A DNA stretch of 6,231 nucleotides from Gallionella sp. (GTDB taxonomy: Bacteria; Pseudomonadota; Gammaproteobacteria; Burkholderiales; Gallionellaceae): positions 1 through 6,231 of the forward strand of contig JARCRR010000036.1 in NCBI GenBank assembly GCA_029850565.1, written 5' to 3'. Below are positions 1 through 6,231 of the stretch, one piece after another; the stretch's first letter is position 1, and each line of letters starts with the position of its first letter. A program made the translations under genes and the position numbers. The notes under the pieces are model-generated. The model searched no databases and was not told where the DNA came from. It was given only the letters and a program-made list of their open reading frames with translations.

Positions 1-795
<795 letters not shown>

Positions 796-803
796 GGCAG
801 GGG

Positions 804-807
804 CTCC
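804..807 (-). promoter_or_regulatory. Ribosome-binding site of acnA
   Basis: Read on the minus strand this is GGAG, inside CGGAGCCCC. It sits 8 nt before the ATG at 795-793. This is good Shine-Dalgarno spacing and supports that ATG as the acnA start. Confidence 0.75.
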
Positions 808-833
808 GAAGTTGAAGAGAAAAGAGGTGCGCG

Positions 834-839
834 ATTATA
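834..839 (-). promoter_or_regulatory. Candidate -10 element of the acnA promoter
   Basis: The minus strand reads TATAAT, a perfect sigma-70 -10 hexamer, 38 nt upstream of the acnA ATG. Transcription would start near position 827 and give a leader of about 32 nt carrying the GGAG site. No good -35 is present: the hexamers 16-18 bp upstream read CGCCTT, ACGCCT and AACGCC, and there is no TG extension of the -10. If the promoter is real, it may depend on an activator. Confidence 0.5.
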
Positions 840-940
840 GACCGAAGCGATGCTGAAGGCGTTTATTGTGGGGATTTTCCCGAGTTGTTTTCTGGCTTAT
901 AAGGCGCTTAGATTGGGTTACCATGCCTACTCTTCCAAGC

Positions 941-949
941 AAAAAAAAA
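941..949 (+). repeat. A9 homopolymer just upstream of the GTG start
   Basis: Nine consecutive A residues lie between ATG 923 and GTG 957. As written, ATG 923 opens a different frame (MPTLPSKKKDV...). With one A fewer it would read MPTLPSKKKTSV and run straight into the 962-residue signalling protein. The tract length therefore decides whether ATG 923 can serve as a start. It also forms the purine-rich stretch where the ribosome would bind for GTG 957. Confidence 0.8.
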
Positions 950-956
950 GACGTCC

Positions 957-3845
957 GTGCAAATTATTTGGGATCCTTCGCTTATTGTGTTGTCGGTGTT
1001 GATCGCCATTGCGGGCTCGTTCACCGCGCTGACTCATGCCGAACGTATGCGCCAAAGCAAGGGGCGTACGGCCACCATCTGGATGATGGCCGGGGGCAGC
1101 ACACTGGGTATGGCGATCTGGAGTATGCATTTCGTCGGGATGCTGGCGTTCCAACTACCTATTCCCATCGGCTACGACCCGCTACTCACTTTGTTTTCCC
1201 TTGTACCGGCCATCATCGCTGCCTTGTTGGGTTTCCGCGTCTTGCGAGAGACCCATATCAGTTCACGCCGTATTCTCCTGAGTGGGGTACTGATGGGTAT
1301 AGGTATCGGTGTCATGCATTATCTCGGTATGGCCGCGCTTGAGATGTCTCCACCCATCGAATATTCCCCTTGGGTCGTTGTGTTATCGGTAGCGATCGCT
1401 ATCGTTGCATCCTGGGCTGCGTTGCTCATCATGTACCGGCAAGACTGGTGCAAGTTGTCGGTACTGGCGCGCTCCTCGTTGGGTGCAGTGATGATGGGGG
1501 CCGCCATTTCCGCGATGCACTACACGGCCATGCAAGGCTTGCATATCCCGGAGAATGCGCTGTGCCTTGCAGGCACGTTGCGTATAGAACCGCACATCAT
1601 GGCCGCCATGCTGACGATGATGTCCATGATATGGTTCGGCGGGGGCCTGTTGGCCAGTTTGTTCGACCAGCGCATGGCACGCAACAACGCTGTGGAATTG
1701 TCCAATCTGGAGCAAGAACACCGGCTGCTACGGGAGCGTTCGGATAAGGTCTCGGAATCGATGATCGCGGCATTGCGCGAGAGCGAAGACAGGTTGCGCA
1801 CGACTTTACAGAATGCGCCGGATGCGGTGTTCATCACCGAACAGGATGGCCGCATCACTTATGTCAATGACAACGTCGTGACGCTGTTGGGCTATGAACG
1901 CGCAGAACTTTACAGTATGAGTGTGTACGACTTGGTGCCTGAGGATTGGCGTCAAGGCTACCGGCAGGGGGCCAAGCAGATTCTGATCACGCAGCAACGC
2001 CAAGTGATGGAGATCCGCCTGGTCACCAAATCCGGAATCAGGATCCCGATGGAGTTGAATGCGGTGTTGATGCCGGATGGACGCGTGTATGGATCGTGTC
2101 GTGACATCCGGGAACGCAAAGCGGCGGAGAAAGCGATCAGGGATTCACAGGCGCACCTGCAACGCATGATGGACTCGATAGCGGAAGGCATGTACGGCGT
2201 GGATATGCAAGGGAATTGCACTTTCGTTAACGCTGCTTTCTTGCGCATACTGGGTTACGAGCACGCCGACGAAGTGCTGGGCAAATGCATACACACCTTG
2301 ATACACCATAGCCATGCAGATGGCACTCACTATCCGGAGAAAGAATGCCTCATGTATCAATCGTTCGGGTTGCAGCAACCTGCGCATGTCGACACGGAGG
2401 TGTTCTGGCGCAAGGACGGGGTGGCCGTGCCGGTGGAGTACTGGTCGCACCCCATCATTCAGGAGGGAGTCGTGATCGGTGCGGTGGCGACGTTCCTTGA
2501 CATCACTAGACGCAAAGAGAAGGAAGAGTACATCCACCAATTGGCGTTCTATGATCCGCTGACCCAGTTGCCCAACCGACGCTTGTTGTTCGATCGCTTG
2601 CGTCAAGCCTTGTTGGCAAGTGCACGCAATGCTCGCAACGGCGCGCTGATGTTCCTTGACCTCGATCACTTCAAGTCGCTTAACGATACCAAAGGCCATG
2701 AGGTCGGCGACCAGTTGTTGATGGAAGTCGCCAAACGGCTACAGGCATGTGTGCGTGACGGAGATACGGTGGCGAGAATAGGCGGCGATGAGTTCGTGGT
2801 GGTGTTGGAAGCGCTGAGCGAAGATGGCGCGGAGGCTGCATCACAAGCGGAGGCGGTGGCCGAGAAGATACGCACCTCTTTGAGCCAAACCTACCAACTC
2901 GACAACCATCTGATACATACCTCCACCAGCATCGGTATCGTCCCGTTTGCGGGGAGCCAAAGCAGCGTCGAGGATTTGCTGCGGCATGCGGATACCGCGA
3001 TGTATCGCGCCAAGGATGCGGGGCGCAATGTCATTCGCTTCTTCGACCAGGCCATGCAGACAGCCATCGAAAGTCGCGTCGCCCTCGAGGCTGATCTGCA
3101 CCAAGCCTTGGCGCGCGGACAACTCGAGTTGTTCTATCAAGTGCAGGTGGGGGTGAATAGCAAAGCGCTGGGTGCAGAGGTATTGTTGCGTTGGCAACAC
3201 CACGAGTTGGGCTTGGTATTTCCCGAGCAATTCATCTGGCTGGCCGAAAAGAACGGTCTCATCATCGCCATCGGCGAATGGGTGTTGGACGAGGTATGTG
3301 CCCAGATCCGCCGTTGGCAGAACGATGTTTTGTTTAGGCACATCGTGCTGGGGGTGAACATCAGCACCAAACAGATGCGCCATCCCGGCTTTGTCGATCA
3401 GGTGAAACAGGCTGTACTGCGGCACGGTATCCACCCTAACCTTCTTAAGTTGGAGATCACCGAAAGTCTCATGTTGGAGAATGTCGAAGACACGATATCC
3501 AAGATGACGCAATTGAAGGACTTCGGTGTGAAGTTCTCGCTGGACGATTTCGGTACCGGCTACTCTTCGTTGGCTTATTTGAAACAATTGCCGCTAGACC
3601 AACTTAAGATCGACCAGGCATTTGTGCGCAATATCACGAGCGACACGGCTGACAGGGTCATGGTGATGGCCTTGGTCGACCTGGCCATGAATTTTGAATT
3701 GAATGTCGTCGCTGAAGGGGTGGAGACGGAGGAGCAATTCAATTTGCTAAGGCGTCTAGGCTGTAATATGTTCCAAGGGTATCTATTCAGTCGGCCCGTA
3801 CCCATCGGAGAATTCGGGCGGCAGGTGAGGGATAGGCAACAATGA
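957..3845 (+). CDS. MHYT-PAS-PAS-GGDEF-EAL membrane protein, probable bifunctional cyclic-di-GMP cyclase/phosphodiesterase
   Basis: Predicted inner-membrane protein of 962 residues controlling cyclic-di-GMP. Residues 8-235 form about seven TM helices with three MHYT-type motifs (MHFV 57-60, MHYL 120-123, MHYT 187-190), a domain proposed in the literature to bind metal and sense O2, CO or NO. A charged, probably coiled linker (240-282) precedes PAS1 (about 277-387) and PAS2 (about 397-518). The GGDEF domain (about 527-697) has intact GGDEF at 609-613 and the RxxD inhibitory site at 600-603 (RDGD), five residues upstream. The EAL domain (about 708-955) reads EVL at 741-743 but keeps the other catalytic positions: N801, E833, E836, D863-D864 in DDFGTG, K884, E920 and Q940. 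Both activities therefore look possible. GTG 957 is chosen because an in-frame stop (909-911) lies upstream, MHYT proteins usually start just before TM1, and the next ATG (residue 31) falls after TM1. The ribosome-binding site is poor (AAGACG). Domains are certain; the exact start and net activity are not. Confidence 0.95.
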   Translation: MQIIWDPSLIVLSVLIAIAGSFTALTHAERMRQSKGRTATIWMMAGGSTLGMAIWSMHFVGMLAFQLPIPIGYDPLLTLFSLVPAIIAALLGFRVLRETHISSRRILLSGVLMGIGIGVMHYLGMAALEMSPPIEYSPWVVVLSVAIAIVASWAALLIMYRQDWCKLSVLARSSLGAVMMGAAISAMHYTAMQGLHIPENALCLAGTLRIEPHIMAAMLTMMSMIWFGGGLLASLFDQRMARNNAVELSNLEQEHRLLRERSDKVSESMIAALRESEDRLRTTLQNAPDAVFITEQDGRITYVNDNVVTLLGYERAELYSMSVYDLVPEDWRQGYRQGAKQILITQQRQVMEIRLVTKSGIRIPMELNAVLMPDGRVYGSCRDIRERKAAEKAIRDSQAHLQRMMDSIAEGMYGVDMQGNCTFVNAAFLRILGYEHADEVLGKCIHTLIHHSHADGTHYPEKECLMYQSFGLQQPAHVDTEVFWRKDGVAVPVEYWSHPIIQEGVVIGAVATFLDITRRKEKEEYIHQLAFYDPLTQLPNRRLLFDRLRQALLASARNARNGALMFLDLDHFKSLNDTKGHEVGDQLLMEVAKRLQACVRDGDTVARIGGDEFVVVLEALSEDGAEAASQAEAVAEKIRTSLSQTYQLDNHLIHTSTSIGIVPFAGSQSSVEDLLRHADTAMYRAKDAGRNVIRFFDQAMQTAIESRVALEADLHQALARGQLELFYQVQVGVNSKALGAEVLLRWQHHELGLVFPEQFIWLAEKNGLIIAIGEWVLDEVCAQIRRWQNDVLFRHIVLGVNISTKQMRHPGFVDQVKQAVLRHGIHPNLLKLEITESLMLENVEDTISKMTQLKDFGVKFSLDDFGTGYSSLAYLKQLPLDQLKIDQAFVRNITSDTADRVMVMALVDLAMNFELNVVAEGVETEEQFNLLRRLGCNMFQGYLFSRPVPIGEFGRQVRDRQQ

Positions 3846-3877
3846 GACGTGCCTCGATTGCCACTCATCGGTCATTT

Positions 3878-3906
3878 TTGCGACACATCGATGGACAAGG
3901 TATAAA
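3878..3906 (+). promoter_or_regulatory. Sigma-70-like promoter for the second GGDEF-EAL gene
   Basis: TTGCGA (3878-3883, four of six matches to TTGACA) is separated by exactly 17 bp from TATAAA (3901-3906, five of six matches to TATAAT). Transcription would start near 3913. The 17-bp spacer contains the palindrome CATCGATG (3886-3893), a possible repressor or activator contact. The promoter would let the second gene be expressed independently of the first. It places the RNA start only about 7 nt before ATG 3920 and about 72 nt before TTG 3985. Confidence 0.55.
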
Positions 3907-3919
3907 AAACGAAGTCGAC

Positions 3920-3979
3920 ATGCAATACCGCTTGCGCCGCCTGATCCGGGGTGGCAGTGAATCCATTTACTCGATCTAA
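3920..3979 (+). other. Short 19-codon reading frame ahead of the second GGDEF-EAL gene (leader peptide or displaced start)
   Basis: ATG 3920 opens MQYRLRRLIRGGSESIYSI and stops at TAA 3977-3979. A weak GAAG lies 5 nt upstream, although from the predicted promoter the RNA would begin at about 3913. The main frame is shifted by -1 relative to this one and becomes open after TGA 3958-3960. A one-base indel between 3961 and 3977 would thus fuse this peptide to the large protein. It could be the true N-terminus in an intact allele, a translated leader, or chance. Nothing in the peptide is recognisable beyond its basic Arg-rich character. Confidence 0.25.
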
Positions 3980-3984
3980 TCCAC

Positions 3985-6231
3985 TTGAATAACTCGATCA
4001 GCGATAACTGGCATCTGGCAGAGCAAATCACGGAATCTGACCTGCAAAAAGAGGTCGATCTCGATGTATTGGGGCAGATGTGGGGAGGTTTGCGCACGAC
4101 CCTGATCACGGGGCTATTGTTGGCCTTCGTCGTGGTCTATATGTTATGGGGAGGTGTGGACCGCGTATTGCTGACGACATGGCTGGCGGTGTTGATTTTG
4201 GTCACGCTGATTCGCGTTGTGTCTTTCCGTGATTTTTCAAAAACGGTCACACTTCAAAACGCCGGAATATGGATCGTTCGCTTCCGCATCGGCGTGATTG
4301 CTTCAGGCATGACTTGGGGTATGGGGGTGGCAGCATTCTTGCCGTCGGATGATGTGCTCAATCAAACTTTCCTCACCTTCATTCTGATCGGTTTTATCGC
4401 CGGCGGTCTGATGTCGTATGTCTCCGATGCAAAGAGTTCGATTCCATTCGTCATAGTGGGAATCGTGCCCTTCTTGCTAAACAGCTTTTATGTGGACTCC
4501 GGCATCACCAAGAATATTTCCCTGCCACTCGTTTTGTTTCTGATTTATCTGCTGTTCACCATGCGGCGTACCGCGTTGCGTGCCAGACAGAATGTGATGG
4601 TGCGGCTGGGTGCGGTCTTCCAGTCGGAGCAATTAAGGAAGAGCGAGGGGCAATTTCGACAATTGTTTGAACGGCCACTGACGCCGATGCTGTTGATCGA
4701 TGAGCAATCGGGTGAGATCGTGGATGCGAACCATGCAGCCTGTCAGTTCTACGGCTACACCCATGCACAGATGTTGGCGCTGAATTTCCAACAACTTTGC
4801 GAAGACGAAGCTGACTTGCCCGCAAAATCCGTCGTGGGGGAAAACATAGCGCGACATCGATTGTGCTGCGGCGAAATCCGTGATGTCGAAGTGCACGGGT
4901 CGTTACTCCTGGTGGGCGATACCACCTTGTTGTTCACCATCATCCATGACATCACCTTGCGCATATCAGCCGAAGCCGAGGTGCGAAAGCTGGCCAATTT
5001 CGACACATTGACCAAGTTGGCGAACCGCCGCATGTTGAATGAATCTTTGCACAAGATGCTGGCCGCCACGACGCGTCACCATTTTCACGGCGCTTTATTG
5101 TTTCTGGATTTGGATAACTTCAAATCCCTTAACGATACCGAGGGGCATGAGGTGGGGGACCAGTTGTTGGTCGAGGTGGCCAGACGCTTGAATCTGTGCA
5201 TGCGCGAGAGCGACCTGCTGGCCAGATTGGGCGGAGATGAGTTCGTGGTGCTGTGCGAGGGATTGAGCGAAGACCTCAATCATGCTGCGGTACAGGCCAA
5301 TATATTGGCCGAGAAGGTGCGAGATGCGTTGGCGCAACCCTATTACCTTGATCATGCCAATCCCCTTTTCTCCGGAAAACAAGTGGTTCATCACTGCAGT
5401 TCGAGTATCGGCGTGACTTTGTTCGATGGTCGCGATGCGACTGCGGATGAATTGCTGAAACGTGCCGATGTTGCCATGTACCAAGCCAAACAAGCGGGCC
5501 GCAATGCGGTTCGTTTCTACGATCCGCAGATGCAGGCCGATCTGGTGGCACGTGCCAGATTGGACAAAGAACTGCGACATGCTTACAAGGCTCAACAGTT
5601 CGACTTGTTCTATCAACCAAAGATCAATACCGAAGGACGGGTTCTCGGAGGTGAAGCATTGCTGCGCTGGCAGCATCCGCAGCGCGGGGAGATACAGCCA
5701 GACGAGATCATCACACTGCTGGAGGAAACGGGACTGATCGTTTCGATCGGTAAATGGGCGATAGCCACTGCCTGTCATCAGATACAGGCTTGGCAATCGA
5801 ACCCGCTTTTATGCGATCTGGTCATTTCCGTGAATGTCAGCGCCCGTCAATTTCGCCATCCGGATTTCGTGGCACAAGTGCAACAAATTTTGCACGAGTC
5901 GGCTATCCGGCCGACCTTGCTTGATTTGGAGCTGACCGAAAGTGTGCTGTTGGAGAATGTGGACGAGGCTATCGCCAAGATGAACCAGATCAAAGCCATG
6001 GGCGTGAGTTTTTCACTGGATGACTTCGGTACGGGATATTCGTCGCTGCAATACTTAAAGAAATTGCCTTTTGACCGCATCAAGATCGACCGGACATTTG
6101 TGCGGGATATTGTCACCGATGCGAATGATGCCGCCATCATCAAGGCGATGATCGCCATGGCCAAGGAATTGGAATTGGAAGTGGTGGCGGAGGGGGTGGA
6201 GAACGAGGCACAGCGAGCTTTCCTGGTGAAT
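3985..6231 (+). CDS. Six-TM sensor-PAS-GGDEF-EAL protein, probable bifunctional cyclic-di-GMP enzyme (runs off the right edge)
   Basis: Second predicted inner-membrane cyclic-di-GMP enzyme, 749 residues visible. Numbering from TTG 3985: an acidic N-terminal stretch, then six predicted TM helices (about 36-54, 62-79, 96-118, 128-147, 152-170, 178-196). They resemble the unassigned MASE-like sensor regions common in diguanylate cyclases, including the TWGMG segment in TM3. One PAS domain follows (about 219-326). The GGDEF domain starts near 335, with GGDEF at 416-420 and an RxxD site (RESD, 407-410). The EAL domain has canonical EAL (557-559), N617, E649, E652, D679-D680, K700 and E736. The window ends before the final QGY block, so only a few dozen residues are missing. 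The start is uncertain: TTG 3985 lacks a ribosome-binding site, TTG 4069 and ATG 4078 would clip the conserved region before TM1, and ATG 3920 is out of frame. The catalytic half is a close paralogue of the upstream protein; the sensor half is unrelated. Confidence 0.93.
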   Translation, partial: MNNSISDNWHLAEQITESDLQKEVDLDVLGQMWGGLRTTLITGLLLAFVVVYMLWGGVDRVLLTTWLAVLILVTLIRVVSFRDFSKTVTLQNAGIWIVRFRIGVIASGMTWGMGVAAFLPSDDVLNQTFLTFILIGFIAGGLMSYVSDAKSSIPFVIVGIVPFLLNSFYVDSGITKNISLPLVLFLIYLLFTMRRTALRARQNVMVRLGAVFQSEQLRKSEGQFRQLFERPLTPMLLIDEQSGEIVDANHAACQFYGYTHAQMLALNFQQLCEDEADLPAKSVVGENIARHRLCCGEIRDVEVHGSLLLVGDTTLLFTIIHDITLRISAEAEVRKLANFDTLTKLANRRMLNESLHKMLAATTRHHFHGALLFLDLDNFKSLNDTEGHEVGDQLLVEVARRLNLCMRESDLLARLGGDEFVVLCEGLSEDLNHAAVQANILAEKVRDALAQPYYLDHANPLFSGKQVVHHCSSSIGVTLFDGRDATADELLKRADVAMYQAKQAGRNAVRFYDPQMQADLVARARLDKELRHAYKAQQFDLFYQPKINTEGRVLGGEALLRWQHPQRGEIQPDEIITLLEETGLIVSIGKWAIATACHQIQAWQSNPLLCDLVISVNVSARQFRHPDFVAQVQQILHESAIRPTLLDLELTESVLLENVDEAIAKMNQIKAMGVSFSLDDFGTGYSSLQYLKKLPFDRIKIDRTFVRDIVTDANDAAIIKAMIAMAKELELEVVAEGVENEAQRAFLVN

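Larger units (their letters stand above)
796..956. other. Divergent intergenic region between acnA and the MHYT/GGDEF/EAL gene
   Basis: These 161 bp must hold the control signals for both divergent genes. On the minus strand there is a clear TATAAT and a GGAG for acnA. For the plus-strand gene the promoter evidence is weak: TATAAG at 898-903 lacks a good -35 (TTTTCC at 875-880), and TTGTTT (885-890) with TAGATT (909-914) is an equally poor 18-bp-spaced pair. A small imperfect inverted repeat, GGGGATTTTCCC, lies at 870-881; it could be an operator half or chance. No RNA gene or mobile element was seen. The last 9-base A tract is listed separately. Confidence 0.6.
3846..3984 (+). other. Spacer between the two GGDEF-EAL genes
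   Basis: This 139-bp gap follows the TGA at 3843-3845. It holds a sigma-70-like promoter (3878-3906) and a 19-codon frame from ATG 3920. All three forward frames are interrupted: frame 1 by TGA 3958-3960, frame 2 by TAA 3977-3979. No convincing terminator separates the genes. The pentamer TCGAT occurs four times from 3854 to 3998 and twice more at 4055-4065. One copy is the core of the palindrome CATCGATG (3886-3893), inside the promoter spacer. Confidence 0.6.

Noticed and set aside
870..881. GGGGATTTTCCC imperfect inverted repeat in the divergent region
   Set aside because: It is short, has one mismatch and no second copy, and a 12-bp element of this kind can easily arise by chance. It is mentioned only within the intergenic entry.
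866..1342. A 158-codon plus-strand frame containing ATG 923
   Set aside because: It overlaps the MHYT domain in another frame and its translation has no recognisable domain. Only the first codons matter, for the A9 question.
2841..3587. Long minus-strand open frame (248 codons) under the first GGDEF-EAL gene
   Set aside because: It lies antisense to strongly conserved GGDEF and EAL coding sequence, has no ribosome-binding site and shows no domain. It is a shadow.
3855..3879. Possible intrinsic terminator after the first gene
   Set aside because: A run of five T (3875-3879) is preceded only by very weak stems (CGAT/ATCG, or TGCC with a bulged GGTCA), and the T run overlaps the predicted -35. 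Too weak to call.
5095..5796. Long minus-strand open frame (233 codons) under the second GGDEF-EAL gene
   Set aside because: It is antisense to conserved GGDEF-EAL coding sequence at the same relative position as the frame under the first gene, as expected for a shadow of paralogous sequence.
957..6231. Idea that the two adjacent GGDEF-EAL genes form a new defence or secretion system
   Set aside because: All domains are standard cyclic-di-GMP signalling modules, and no nuclease, effector, transport or toxin component is present in the window.

Overview
The window looks like a piece of a Gram-negative chromosome, most likely from a betaproteobacterium. This rests on the moderately high GC content, an AcnA-type aconitase and large multi-sensor cyclic-di-GMP proteins. 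No rRNA or other marker is present, so the assignment is an inference. There is no sign of phage, insertion sequence, CRISPR, tRNA or plasmid functions.

Layout. (1) Positions 1-795, minus strand: the first 265 codons of aconitate hydratase (acnA); the gene leaves the window on the left. Its start is supported by a GGAG ribosome-binding site, and a perfect TATAAT lies just upstream. (2) Positions 796-956: a 161-bp divergent intergenic region. It ends in a run of nine A residues just before the likely GTG start of the next gene. (3) Positions 957-3845, plus strand: a complete 962-residue membrane protein with domain order MHYT (7 TM) - PAS - PAS - GGDEF - EVL/EAL. (4) Positions 3846-3984: a spacer with a good sigma-70-like promoter (TTGCGA, 17 bp, TATAAA) and a 19-codon reading frame opened by ATG 3920. 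(5) Positions about 3985-6231, plus strand: a second GGDEF-EAL protein with a different sensor half (6 predicted TM segments and one PAS). It is cut by the window's right edge just before the end of the EAL domain.

The two plus-strand proteins are predicted to make and break down cyclic-di-GMP in response to different inputs. The first probably senses through a metal- or gas-binding MHYT membrane domain and two PAS domains, the second through an unassigned six-helix membrane domain and one PAS. Both keep the GGDEF active-site motif, the RxxD inhibitory site and the EAL-domain catalytic residues that fall inside the window, so both could be bifunctional. Their catalytic halves are close paralogues in tandem. 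acnA (TCA cycle) is only a divergent neighbour and no functional link is visible.

Nothing here amounts to a clearly new biological system. The points worth a second look are the start regions of the two signalling genes (a homopolymer next to one; a short upstream frame and no obvious ribosome-binding site at the other) and a His/Cys-rich insert in the second PAS domain of the first protein.
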